NCBI GenBank assembly: GCA_045631305.1
Contig: JAZQUM010000126.1
Coordinates: 1 to 14,131, forward strand
Length of the DNA: 14,131 nt
Origin: JAZQUM01 sp045631305
Lineage (GTDB): Bacteria; Bacillota; Clostridia; Oscillospirales; Oscillospiraceae
Reading direction: 5' to 3'
In this document: one piece after another, positions 1-6,943 of the stretch
How positions within the stretch are numbered: position 1 is the first letter of the stretch
Layout: each line of letters opens with the position of its first letter
Position numbers and translations under genes: made by a program
The notes under the pieces: generated by a model
Told to the model about the DNA's origin: nothing
The model's input: only the letters and a program-made list of their open reading frames with translations
Databases searched by the model: none

Positions 1-169
1 AAAGATACGCCTCTCCATCCACATCAATAGCCTTCACAGCCCCCGTGTCCGTGGCTGCAGAAACAGACCAGTTTTCACCGGCTGCGCTCTCTGCCGCCAT
101 AGCAACACCGCTAAGCGCGGGCAGCAACAGGCAGATAATGATAAATGTGGATAAAAGGCGTTTTTTCAT
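1..169 (-). CDS. Secreted protein, N-terminal fragment (runs off the window)
   Basis: Only the first 56 codons are present; the gene continues past the left edge. The start is the ATG at 169-167, preceded by AAAGGA about nine bases upstream. The product begins MKKRLLSTF, then a hydrophobic stretch, then an AMA-type cleavage site near residue 25, which is a typical Sec signal peptide. The visible mature part (about residues 26-56) is small, polar and Ala/Ser/Asp-rich and matches no domain I recognise. It follows two other exported envelope proteins in the same orientation, so a cell-surface role is likely. No good promoter is visible between it and the SLH gene upstream, so it may depend on read-through past the hairpin at 216-242. 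The signal peptide call is firm; the function is unknown. Confidence 0.75.
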   Translation of the reverse strand, partial: MKKRLLSTFIIICLLLPALSGVAMAAESAAGENWSVSAATDTGAVKAIDVDGEAYL

Positions 170-215
170 AGTGCAAGTCCTTTCCGGGCCATGCCTCGGC
201 ATAACATTACATGAG

Positions 216-242
216 GGGGCAGAGGCTTTTCTCCTCTGCCCC
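216..242 (-). terminator. Hairpin after the SLH gene, weak or partial terminator
   Basis: Ten-base arms GGGGCAGAGG and CCTCTGCCCC pair perfectly around a seven-base loop, about 30 bases after the SLH stop codon. On the transcribed strand the hairpin is followed by CTCATGTAATG rather than a T-run, so it is not a textbook intrinsic terminator. It may let some transcription through into the next secreted gene. The stem nearly matches that of the terminator at 1389-1418. Confidence 0.5.
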
Positions 243-272
243 GTCGAAAGCTAAAAGACTAAGCTATAAAAA

Positions 273-1154
273 TCAGTCAGCGAGATAGCGATACAGGAAT
301 GCTGCCATCTGGCCGCGGGTGCAGGTGTTGCTGGGGCTGTAGGTAGTGTCGGTGGTGCCGTTGGTGATCTTGTTGGCCAGCAGCCATACAACTGCGCTGT
401 CGAAGTAGTTGGAAGCAGCTACGTCGTTGAAGCCATGGTCACCGGAAACGGCAGGAGAACCCGCATGACGATACAGGAATGCTGCCATCTGACCGCGGGT
501 GCAGGTTGCGGTGGGGTCAAAAGTGGTAGCGGTGGAGCCAAGGGTGATGCCCTTTTCTACTGCCCACAGAACTGCCTTAGCATAGTAAGCATCGGAAGAA
601 ATGTCAGCGAAGGGGTTAGCAGAAGAGGTGGGTTCGGGGCAGCCTGCTGCGCGCCACAGGAAGGTTACCATCTGAGCGCGGGTGCAGCCGCTGTTGGGTT
701 CGAAAGTGCTGGCGGTCTTGCCTTCGGTGATGCCCTGAGCAATGAGCCACTGAACAGCGTCGTAATAATAAGCGGTATCGCTTACATCGCTGAAGGGGTT
801 AGCAGCGGGAGTTTCGGGAGTGGTGATGTCGGAAGAGCTGCCGCCGCCAACATTGCCGCCTGCGGGAGGAGTAACGGGGGAGCCGCCGGTTGCGCCGCCA
901 CCGGGAGTGGTGGTGCCGGTACCAGGGGTAGTAGTGCCGGGGCCTGCGCCGGGAGTGGTGGTGCCGGTGCCGGGGGTGGAATCGCCGGTGCCTGCGCCGG
1001 GAGTAGTAGTGCCGGTGCCGGGAACGGGATCAGTAACGGAGCCGCCGCTGGTGCTGTCACCGGTGGTGGTGCTGCCGGTAGTAGCGGAAGCTGCCACGGT
1101 CATCATAGCAAGAACCATGCAAAGGCTCAGTACGATAGCGATCATTTTCTTCAT
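273..1154 (-). CDS. SLH-domain surface protein with Gly/Pro/Thr repeat linker and no effector domain
   Basis: A 293-residue exported protein. Residues 1-24 form a signal peptide (MKKMIAIVLSL..., ending in ASA). Residues 25-118 are a low-complexity Thr/Gly/Pro/Ser linker holding three 16-residue units that begin PGTGTTTPG. Residues 119-172, 179-232 and 240-292 are three SLH domains, each with an F(S/A/N)D(V/I) opening, an (A/V)VxW helix, an ITxG turn and a CTR(A/G)QM helix. SLH trios bind secondary cell-wall polymers non-covalently. Nothing else is encoded, so this is an anchor on a stalk without a visible catalytic or adhesive module. The start at 1154 has GGAGG eight bases upstream; an in-frame start at 1211 would put 19 charged residues before the signal peptide and lacks support. 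A sigma-A promoter lies at 1238-1266. Confidence 0.9.
   Translation of the reverse strand: MKKMIAIVLSLCMVLAMMTVAASATTGSTTTGDSTSGGSVTDPVPGTGTTTPGAGTGDSTPGTGTTTPGAGPGTTTPGTGTTTPGGGATGGSPVTPPAGGNVGGGSSSDITTPETPAANPFSDVSDTAYYYDAVQWLIAQGITEGKTASTFEPNSGCTRAQMVTFLWRAAGCPEPTSSANPFADISSDAYYAKAVLWAVEKGITLGSTATTFDPTATCTRGQMAAFLYRHAGSPAVSGDHGFNDVAASNYFDSAVVWLLANKITNGTTDTTYSPSNTCTRGQMAAFLYRYLAD
289..506 (-). repeat. Near-identical DNA in SLH domains 2 and 3 (38-base copies, 180-base period)
   Basis: Bases 289-326 and 469-506 are the same 38-base sequence with a single mismatch. They encode the CTRGQMAAFLYR helix of SLH domains 3 and 2, exactly 60 codons apart. The rest of the two domains differs much more, so this looks like domain duplication with a constrained or recently homogenised core helix. 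Confidence 0.8.
879..1022 (-). repeat. 48-base tandem repeat (three units) coding the linker
   Basis: Three consecutive 48-base units encode 16 residues each: units 1 and 2 read PGTGTTTPGAG plus a variable tail, and unit 3 keeps only the first half. The shared block CCGGGAGTGGTGGTGCCGGT recurs at 901 and 949 and, with two changes, at 997. The unit is a multiple of three, so copy-number change would lengthen or shorten the stalk without a frameshift. Confidence 0.85.
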
Positions 1155-1237
1155 GAGACGATCCTCCAAAATGATGTATTTACGAAAAGTGAGAACTGCC
1201 AAAAGGCGCAAAGCTACACTTTACCAGTATTATGTAT

Positions 1238-1266
1238 ATTGTACTCCTCTCTCCCCTAATAATCAA
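1238..1266 (-). promoter_or_regulatory. Sigma-A promoter for the SLH gene
   Basis: On the minus strand TTGATT (1266-1261) and TACAAT (1243-1238) are separated by exactly 17 bases. The predicted start of transcription near 1231 gives a leader of about 77 bases before the ATG at 1154. The promoter sits just beyond the tandem terminators of the S-layer gene, so the SLH gene has its own transcript. Confidence 0.7.
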
Positions 1267-1337
1267 CAGAATTTGCATGGTTTTTGTGCATTTTGGGTTC
1301 CAAAATTTGCCTATTTCTGTATTTTTGCGAAAAGAAA

Positions 1338-1358
1338 AACGCCCCGGAAAAGGGCGTT
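1338..1358 (-). terminator. Second, back-up terminator after the S-layer gene
   Basis: Arms AACGCCC and GGGCGTT flank a seven-base loop. On the minus strand the hairpin runs into TTTTTCTTTT. It lies about 30 bases beyond the stronger terminator at 1389-1418, forming a tandem pair suited to a very highly transcribed gene. Confidence 0.7.
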
Positions 1359-1388
1359 GGAAAAAGGCACTTTCGCTCCTGAAAAAGA

Positions 1389-1418
1389 AAAGGGCAGAGG
1401 CTTTCGCCTCTGCCCTTT
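1389..1418 (-). terminator. Primary terminator of the S-layer gene
   Basis: A perfect 13-base-pair stem (AAAGGGCAGAGGC with GCCTCTGCCCTTT) closed by a GAAA tetraloop on the transcribed strand, followed by TTTCTTTTTC. It begins about 40 bases after the S-layer stop codon. The central GGGCAGAGG/CCTCTGCCC stem is shared with the hairpin at 216-242. Confidence 0.88.
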
Positions 1419-1439
1419 ATCGAGTTGTTTAACTCTTGT

Positions 1440-1460
1440 TAATCTTAGAATCTAAGATTA
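1440..1460. repeat. 21-base palindrome containing the S-layer stop codon
   Basis: Ten-base arms TAATCTTAGA and TCTAAGATTA are perfectly inverted around one central base. The stop codon TAA of the S-layer gene (1460-1458) lies inside the palindrome. It is A/T-rich and stands upstream of the two terminator hairpins, so the mRNA can end in three successive stem-loops. The role could be 3'-end protection, or incidental. Confidence 0.5.
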
Positions 1461-4022
1461 GACACCAGTGGTGGAACCGCCGGTGGTGGAGCTGCCGGTG
1501 GAAGCTTCAACGGGAGCTACTTCAACGTAGATAGCTACGATGCTGCTGGGATAGCCAGCGGTTTCTTCGTAAACTACGGATACCTTAGCGTTGGTGCCTT
1601 CTTCAGCGAACAGGCCGTCCAGAGTGGTGATTTCAACCAGGTCGGTCTTGTCTGCAGCTTCAGCGTAACGAACGTCGATAACCTTAGCAGCGGAAGCGTC
1701 GATGTCAACCAGAACGGAGTCAGCAACGGTCAGCATGGAGCCATACAGGTTTGCAGCGAGCTTGCCTTCAACAACCTTGGTGGTGTAGTCAGCGAAGCTG
1801 TACAGGCCGGTAGCGGAGTCAACAGAGTACTTGTTGAAGCCAGCAGCGGGTGCATAACCTGCAGCAACCTTAACGTTCTTGTATTCGCCGTTGATGTATA
1901 CGCCGTAAACATCGCAGGAGTACAGCTTACCATCGGTACCAGTGTAGGTGCCCTTGGTAACAGCAGCGTTAGCGGAGCAGTAAACAACGTCAGTGCTTTC
2001 AACGGAAGTAGAAGCATAGCCGTCTACTACAACGTACTGGATGGTGTTGTTGCCGGTAGCGCTGGTAGCCATGTAGTAGTCATAAGCGTCGGTAACAGCC
2101 TGAACGCCAGTCTTTACTTCAACGAACAGCTTATCCAGAGATTCAGCAACGAAGATGAACTTAACGCCGCTTGCGAAGTAGTTGCTGGTGGAAGCAACCT
2201 TAACGTCATAAGCGCCGATGTCGGTGCCGCAGTTGTCAACGATAGAAGCGTTGGTCAGGGGAGCTGCGAAGTTAGCGTAGGTAACGCCATCCTTAACGTA
2301 AGTGGAAACGTTCTTCAGATCCTTCAGATCTGCAGCAGCCAGAGCGGATTCAACCTGGAAGGAAACTTCCTTACCGTCCATATCTACGCACTGAACGAAG
2401 TTAGCGGAGGTAGAACCATAAGCGCCAGCAACGGAAGTGGTGTAGTTAGCAACGGTGTAAACCAGACCAGCAGCGGAGGTAGCATCGGGAGCAGCAACCA
2501 TAGCGAAGATAGCGCCGGAGTTGTCCAGATATGCAACAACCTTAGTAGCAACTGCAGCAGCAGGAGCCAGCAGGCCAGTGATGTTCAGGCCAGAGGTGGT
2601 GTAGTCATAAGAGGTGTAGTAGGTGGTGCCATCGAGGGTCAGAGCATAGTTAGCAGCGTCATAGGTGCCAACGGTGCCGGTAACGGTAGCAGCCTTGGTG
2701 ATGGTGGTCAGGAGACCGGTCTTTTCAACAACAACTACGTCGTCCTTAGCGATGCCTTCATAGAAGGAAACCATGGTAACGCCATCGTTGTTAGCAACGG
2801 TGTGCAGCTTTTCGTTTACGTCGAATTCAACGCCGTCAACCTTAACAACGCCGTCAACCTTAGCGGTGCCAGCCTTGTAGTCGGTAACATAACCAACGGT
2901 CAGGTCGGAAGTCAGAACGGAAACGAGGGAGATAGCGCCAGCTTCGTTGGTGTACAGAACATAGGTACCAGCCTTAGCGGAGGTGCCATCAACGAAACCG
3001 TCATCAGCGGTAACTACGGTGTAGTTCTTGAATACCTTAGCACCAGCATCGGAGATAGCAACCTTGCCGAAAGCAGCGTCGAACTTGGTTTCGCCGGTGA
3101 GGTCGGTAGCAACGGTAACAACCTTGGACAGGTCAACTACGGAGAAAGCTTCGAAATAGGTAGCGCCGTAAGCGTCGATCTTAGCAACGCTGGACTTAAC
3201 AACAGCAACCTTGTGGCCGATCATGTCGAGGCCGGTTTCAACGTTGTAGTTTACGCCGTCGATAACGGTGTAAGCAGCGCCGGTAGCAGCGTTAGCGGTA
3301 ACAACGCCCTTGGTCAGCTGAGAGAGAGCGGAAGTGCCTTCAGCAGCTACGAAGTAGTTGTCCAGCAGGCAAGCAGCGGAACCAACATAGGTGTAGGAAC
3401 CATCGCTGTTCATGTTGCCCTTGGTAACGCCGGTAGCGGTCAGAGCGTTGTAAACGATCTGAGCGCATTCTTCACGGGAAGCAGCTGCGGTAGCATCGAA
3501 GTCAGCAGCCATGCCAGCGAAGAGACCCTTCTGGGAAGCCAGGGTGATGGTGTTCAGAGCGGAGCCAGCGCCTTCCATGCCGAAAGCCTTAGCGTCATAG
3601 CCCATAGCAACCAGAACCATCTTTGCAACTGCCCAACCCTTAACGTTGTCAGCTACGCCGTAGGTGCCATCGCCGTAACCAGCAACGATACCACGAGCTA
3701 CGCAGAATGCAACAGCATCAGCGAAGGTGTGGGAAGCGGGAACGTCAGCGAAGGTAGAGGTGCCCTTGTAGTAGCCAATGGTGGTAGCGTTGGAGCCGGT
3801 AGCTACCATTGCAACCATCTTAGCTGCTGCGCCACGGGTAACGTCAGCCTGGGGACGGATGGAACCGTCAGCATAGCCGCCCATTACGCCCAGAGCGCTC
3901 ATGGTGTTAACTGCGTCAACGTACTGAACCTTGTCAGCATCGCTGTAAGCAGCGCCGGAGCTGATAGTGGCCAGGGACATGGTCATTACCAGAGCCAGCA
4001 CGAGTGCGAGAATCTTCTTCAT
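1458..4022 (-). CDS. S-layer protein with N-terminal SLH domains
   Basis: An 854-residue exported protein, by size and layout the main S-layer subunit or a close paralogue. Residues 1-24 are a signal peptide (MKKILALVLALVMTMSLA...). Three SLH domains follow at about 25-75, 90-142 and 145-197; the first two show GGYADGSIRP and AGYGDGTYG turns and the third is divergent. Residues 200-835 are Ala/Val/Thr/Asp-rich, predicted mostly beta, with very few Arg or Pro and no recognised enzyme motif. The protein ends in a Ser/Thr/Gly tail, STGSSTTGGSTTGV, resembling the start of the mature small SLH protein. Codon choice is very restricted (AAC, GAA, AAG, GCT/GCA, GTT/GTA), as in abundant proteins. The ATG at 4022 has AGGAGG about eight bases upstream. 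Two promoters and three 3' hairpins fit high expression. Confidence 0.9.
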   Translation of the reverse strand: MKKILALVLALVMTMSLATISSGAAYSDADKVQYVDAVNTMSALGVMGGYADGSIRPQADVTRGAAAKMVAMVATGSNATTIGYYKGTSTFADVPASHTFADAVAFCVARGIVAGYGDGTYGVADNVKGWAVAKMVLVAMGYDAKAFGMEGAGSALNTITLASQKGLFAGMAADFDATAAASREECAQIVYNALTATGVTKGNMNSDGSYTYVGSAACLLDNYFVAAEGTSALSQLTKGVVTANAATGAAYTVIDGVNYNVETGLDMIGHKVAVVKSSVAKIDAYGATYFEAFSVVDLSKVVTVATDLTGETKFDAAFGKVAISDAGAKVFKNYTVVTADDGFVDGTSAKAGTYVLYTNEAGAISLVSVLTSDLTVGYVTDYKAGTAKVDGVVKVDGVEFDVNEKLHTVANNDGVTMVSFYEGIAKDDVVVVEKTGLLTTITKAATVTGTVGTYDAANYALTLDGTTYYTSYDYTTSGLNITGLLAPAAAVATKVVAYLDNSGAIFAMVAAPDATSAAGLVYTVANYTTSVAGAYGSTSANFVQCVDMDGKEVSFQVESALAAADLKDLKNVSTYVKDGVTYANFAAPLTNASIVDNCGTDIGAYDVKVASTSNYFASGVKFIFVAESLDKLFVEVKTGVQAVTDAYDYYMATSATGNNTIQYVVVDGYASTSVESTDVVYCSANAAVTKGTYTGTDGKLYSCDVYGVYINGEYKNVKVAAGYAPAAGFNKYSVDSATGLYSFADYTTKVVEGKLAANLYGSMLTVADSVLVDIDASAAKVIDVRYAEAADKTDLVEITTLDGLFAEEGTNAKVSVVYEETAGYPSSIVAIYVEVAPVEASTGSSTTGGSTTGV

Positions 4023-4101
4023 GAAATTCTCCTCCTATAAAGTATTTACAAACATCGGCCTTTGTCGCCGCCCGGCACACTTACCGTGGCTAGCCTTACC
4101 C

Positions 4102-4224
4102 GTAACTGTCTCGGGCAACAAACTCCAACCTCAGTTTGCATTGTTACTGTATCACTATTGATTTTATATTTCAATATCTTGGGCGCACTTGTAACATAAC
4201 CGTAACATTAGGAGCTTTTGTTAC
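4102..4224. promoter_or_regulatory. Cluster of five GTAAC/GTTAC elements in the S-layer leader and promoter region
   Basis: GTAAC occurs at 4102, 4191 and 4202 and its inverse GTTAC at 4143 and 4220. One copy overlaps the -10 of the inner promoter and one lies directly beside the -10 of the outer promoter. The copies at 4202 and 4220 are inverted to each other around 13 bases. This could be an operator array or an RNA element; nothing here identifies a regulator. Confidence 0.35.
4146..4174 (-). promoter_or_regulatory. Inner promoter candidate for the S-layer gene
   Basis: On the minus strand TTGAAA (4174-4169) and TACAGT (4151-4146) are 17 bases apart. Transcription from here would give a leader of about 115 bases before the S-layer ATG. 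Both hexamers deviate from consensus by one or two bases. Confidence 0.55.
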
Positions 4225-4255
4225 ATTATATAGTGCAGCAAAAGGCAGCAAACAA
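4225..4255 (-). promoter_or_regulatory. Outer promoter candidate for the S-layer gene, fused to the upstream terminator tail
   Basis: On the minus strand TTGTTT (4255-4250) is followed after 17 bases by TATATA (4232-4227), and a perfect TATAAT lies two bases further on (4230-4225, spacing 19). The -35 is part of the T-rich tail of the ecfA terminator, so termination of one transcript and initiation of the next share bases. The leader would be about 195 bases. Confidence 0.6.
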
Positions 4256-4263
4256 AAAAGCAA

Positions 4264-4285
4264 CGCACGGATTTTCATCCGTGCG
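4264..4285 (-). terminator. Terminator of the ECF operon
   Basis: Nine-base arms CGCACGGAT and ATCCGTGCG close a GAAA tetraloop on the transcribed strand, followed by TTGCTTTTTTGTTT. It starts about 25 bases after the stop codon of the last ATPase gene and separates the import operon from the S-layer gene. Confidence 0.9.
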
Positions 4286-4309
4286 GTGCTTGATACAACA
4301 GCAAAACAA

Positions 4310-5143
4310 TTAGGCGTTATGCAGCTTCAGCAGAGCTTCGCCCAGTTCTTCCACGCTGAGCATGGTGCCTTCCAGAGGAATGAATTCAGCCAGCTTGCTG
4401 CCGAACTGAGTGATCTGGGGAGGATTGATGTTGGTGGTTGCCAGTTCTTCGGGATAGTTGAATACGTCGTGAGAATAACCGTCCATGAGAACTCTCTTGC
4501 GAGCCATAACGATGGTGCGGTCTGCGTATTCGGTTACCAGAGGCATGTGGTGGGTTACGAAGATCACGGTGTGGCCCAGCTTGTGCATAGCCTTAGCGAT
4601 GTCCATGATCTGATAGCAGCCCTTGAAGTCCTGGCCGCTGGTGGGTTCGTCCAGAATGATGATACCGGGCTGCATTGCGATAACGCAGGCGATAACGACC
4701 TTTGCACGGTCACCCTTGGAGAGTGCGGGAGGATAGTCTTCCTTCTTGTCGGACAGGCCAACTGCTTCCAGGGTTTCTTCCACGCGGACCTTGATGTCTT
4801 CTTCCTTCATGCCGGCGTTGCGCAGACCGTAAGCCACTTCTTCGTAAACGTTGTCAGCGAAGAGCTGGCGGTCGGGGTTCTGCAGAACGAAGCCGATTTC
4901 CTTGGAGATGTCTGCGATAGACATTTCCTTGTTATCCTTACCGTTGACGTAGATAGCGCCTTCGGTGGGACGGAGCAGACCGGTGATGTTCTTCAGCAGG
5001 GTGGACTTACCTGCACCGTTCTGGCCGATGATAGCTACGAAGTCATTTTCGTAGATTTCGATGTTAACGTGTTCCAGAGCATAGGAGCCTTCTCTGTAGG
5101 CATAGCTCAGATCGTCAATTTTCAGTACAACTTTCTTGCTCAT
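4310..5143 (-). CDS. ecfA: ECF transporter ATPase with LSKGD signature (EcfA partner 2)
   Basis: A 277-residue ABC ATPase that would power the ECF importer from the cytoplasmic face. Visible motifs are Walker A GQNGAGKST (40-48), Q-loop VLQNP with Q88, signature LSKGD (141-145) instead of LSGGQ, Walker B IIILDE with catalytic E166, and switch H198 in VTHH. The tail after residue 210 has the INPPQITQF segment usual for EcfA C-terminal domains. Its ATG overlaps the stop of the preceding ATPase gene by four bases (ATGA), which points to coupled translation and a heterodimer. In such a dimer its intact Walker A faces the intact LSGGQ of the partner, while its altered signature faces the partner's altered P-loop. 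It ends the operon, before the terminator at 4264-4285. Confidence 0.93.
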   Translation of the reverse strand: MSKKVVLKIDDLSYAYREGSYALEHVNIEIYENDFVAIIGQNGAGKSTLLKNITGLLRPTEGAIYVNGKDNKEMSIADISKEIGFVLQNPDRQLFADNVYEEVAYGLRNAGMKEEDIKVRVEETLEAVGLSDKKEDYPPALSKGDRAKVVIACVIAMQPGIIILDEPTSGQDFKGCYQIMDIAKAMHKLGHTVIFVTHHMPLVTEYADRTIVMARKRVLMDGYSHDVFNYPEELATTNINPPQITQFGSKLAEFIPLEGTMLSVEELGEALLKLHNA

Positions 5144-6033
5144 TTGCGTGCCCCCTTATACCACTTGTCGATGCCTTCCTTGGCTTCGCTCATCAGAGTG
5201 GGCTTGCAGCCAATGTCTTCACCCTTTGCGCGCAGGTAGCTTGCCAGAGCGGAAACCTGGGGAGGACGGATGCTGCAGGATTCCATCAGTTCCTTGTCGT
5301 TGAAGATAACGTCGGGAGTGTCGAATGCTGCGATCTGGCCTTCCTTGAGAACCAGGATCTTATCTGCGAACTCAGCGATTTCTTCGCTCTTGTGAGTTGC
5401 GATAACGATGGTCATGTTTTCCTTTTCGCGGAGCATACGGATAACTTCGTATACGTCACGGGTACCGATGGGGTCCAGCTGAGAGGTGGGCTCGTCCAGA
5501 ACCAGAACGGAGGGCATCATAGCAAGGTTTGCTGCGATAGCCAGACGCTGCTTCTGACCGCCGGAAAGAGCGGTGGGTTCGCGATCTGCGAACTCGGTGA
5601 GGCCAACGATGTTCAGCGCCCAGTCAACACGGCGGAAGAGTTCTTCACGTTCTACTTCCAGGTTTTCTGCGCCGAATGCAACTTCGTTGCGAACGGTGGT
5701 GGTGAAGAGCTGTGCTTCGGGATCTTCCAGTACCATACCGACCTTGTCGGACAGGTGGGACATTTCGCATTCCTTGGTGTCAATGCCGAATACGGAAACC
5801 TTACCCTTGAGCTTGCCGTGGTGGAAGTTGGGAACAGCAGAGTTCATGCACTGGCAGAGAGTGGTCTTGGCAGCGCCGTTTTCACCCATGACTGCAATGA
5901 ATTCACCCTTCTTGATCTCAAGATTTACATGCTTGAGAACCCACTTCTTGGTGCGGGGATAGCGGTAAGATACGTCTTCAAACTTGATGATGGTATCGCC
6001 TGCTTTATAGGCGTCGGTAATCTTATTAGCCAT
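5140..6033 (-). CDS. ecfA: ECF transporter ATPase with altered P-loop GENGAAKTT (EcfA partner 1)
   Basis: A 297-residue ABC ATPase of the EcfA/CbiO type. Walker A is GENGAAKTT (50-58), where Ala55 replaces the glycine just before the essential lysine. The Q-loop reads VLEDPEAQLF, with Glu103 where Gln is normal. Signature LSGGQKQR (156-163), Walker B LVLDE with E181, D-loop SQLDP and switch H214 are all canonical. The C-terminal part contains the IRPPQVSAL segment expected of EcfA. The ATG at 6033 has AGGAGG about ten bases upstream, 24 bases after ecfT. The altered P-loop should bind or hydrolyse ATP less well, but the lysine and both threonines remain, so full inactivity cannot be assumed. 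Confidence 0.93.
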   Translation of the reverse strand: MANKITDAYKAGDTIIKFEDVSYRYPRTKKWVLKHVNLEIKKGEFIAVMGENGAAKTTLCQCMNSAVPNFHHGKLKGKVSVFGIDTKECEMSHLSDKVGMVLEDPEAQLFTTTVRNEVAFGAENLEVEREELFRRVDWALNIVGLTEFADREPTALSGGQKQRLAIAANLAMMPSVLVLDEPTSQLDPIGTRDVYEVIRMLREKENMTIVIATHKSEEIAEFADKILVLKEGQIAAFDTPDVIFNDKELMESCSIRPPQVSALASYLRAKGEDIGCKPTLMSEAKEGIDKWYKGARK

Positions 6034-6057
6034 TTTACTTGAACCTCCTGTTCCCTA

Positions 6058-6924
6058 TCAGCCTGCAGTGATGCGGGCAAAGCCCAGGGCATAGTTGCCG
6101 AAGAGCAGAGCGGCGCCGATTACCAGAGAAACAACAGCTGCAATGATATCAGACTTCTGCAGGTGCAGTTCGCTCAGGCAGGTACGCTTCTTGTTTGCGC
6201 CGAATGCGCGGGTATCCATAGCAACGCCCATCATCTGTGCGCGGCGCATTGCGCCGATTACCAGAGGCACTACCAGGGTGATCCATGCCTTGACCTTAGC
6301 CAGCAGCTTGCCGTTTTCAAACACGGTCATACCGCGCATCTTCTGTGCGTCCATGATTACGCCGATTTCATCGGTGAAGGTGGGCACCATGTTGATAGCG
6401 GTGGTAGCCATGTAAGCGATGCGGTAAGGCAGCTTGAGTTCGATGAGACCCAGAGAGAACAGGTCCAGACGGGTGGACTTGATGACCATGGGCATCAGGA
6501 TGATGAGGGTCAGGAGGCGCAGAGCCAGCAGCAGGGAGAATACAAGACCCTGCCAATGCAGACCGAAGCCCTGCAGGAAGCCAACCTTGAAGTCAGCGGG
6601 GAATGCGATGTTGAAAATGTAGTCCTTGTGCTCGATGAGAATGCCGAAGAAGTTGATGGCATTTTCAGACTTGTAGAAGCAGCACTGCATCAGGGTGATG
6701 AGGGCCATCAGGGAGATAACTACCTTGATGAACTTCTTCAAATCAGCCCAGGGCAGCTTTGCAGCGTTCCAGCAGCAGATGACAAGACCCAGCATAGCCA
6801 GGATCATGATGAGGTTATCCAGCAGGAAAACGATGATGGAGAAAAGCAGCAGACCCAGGATCTTTACACGGGGGTCCATACGGTCCAGGAACGAACCATT
6901 GGGAATATAATCGATAATATTCAC
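6058..6924 (-). CDS. ecfT: ECF transporter transmembrane coupling protein EcfT (GTG start)
   Basis: A 288-residue integral membrane protein. Hydrophobic segments lie at about 20-52, 65-82, 125-150, 168-182, 214-226 and 258-284. The two cytoplasmic coupling-helix motifs of the family are clear: AQKMRG (193-198) and DTRAFG (237-242); their arginines dock into the ATPase pair. The opening, PNGSFLDRMDPRVKIL, is also typical of EcfT. The start codon is GTG at 6924-6922, with AAAGGAAA about nine bases upstream and no better ATG in frame. It lies 19 bases after the amidohydrolase and 24 bases before the first ATPase, so it belongs to the same operon. The family call is firm. Confidence 0.93.
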   Translation of the reverse strand: MNIIDYIPNGSFLDRMDPRVKILGLLLFSIIVFLLDNLIMILAMLGLVICCWNAAKLPWADLKKFIKVVISLMALITLMQCCFYKSENAINFFGILIEHKDYIFNIAFPADFKVGFLQGFGLHWQGLVFSLLLALRLLTLIILMPMVIKSTRLDLFSLGLIELKLPYRIAYMATTAINMVPTFTDEIGVIMDAQKMRGMTVFENGKLLAKVKAWITLVVPLVIGAMRRAQMMGVAMDTRAFGANKKRTCLSELHLQKSDIIAAVVSLVIGAALLFGNYALGFARITAG

Positions 6925-6943
6925 GGATGTATTTCCTTTCTTA

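Noticed and set aside
191..202. Short palindrome ATGCCTCGGCAT before the partial secreted gene
   Set aside because: Only five-base arms with a two-base centre; not distinguishable from chance.
879..1022. Possible CRISPR-like array
   Set aside because: The units are contiguous and in frame, with no spacers, so they are a coding tandem repeat.
820..1455. Val/Pro/Gly repeat proteins in other frames across the SLH linker
   Set aside because: These are frame-shifted readings of the 48-base repeat; the minus frame with signal peptide and SLH domains is the real one.
2802..4040. Plus-strand 412-codon open frame opposite the S-layer gene
   Set aside because: It is the mirror of a strongly biased coding gene, has no ribosome site of note, and its product is Ser/Gly/Asn/Val-rich without any domain. 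The minus-strand product has a signal peptide and SLH domains.
4023..4263. Riboswitch in the S-layer leader
   Set aside because: The leader is long and has small self-complementary pieces (such as GGCTAGCC), but I recognise no known aptamer consensus.
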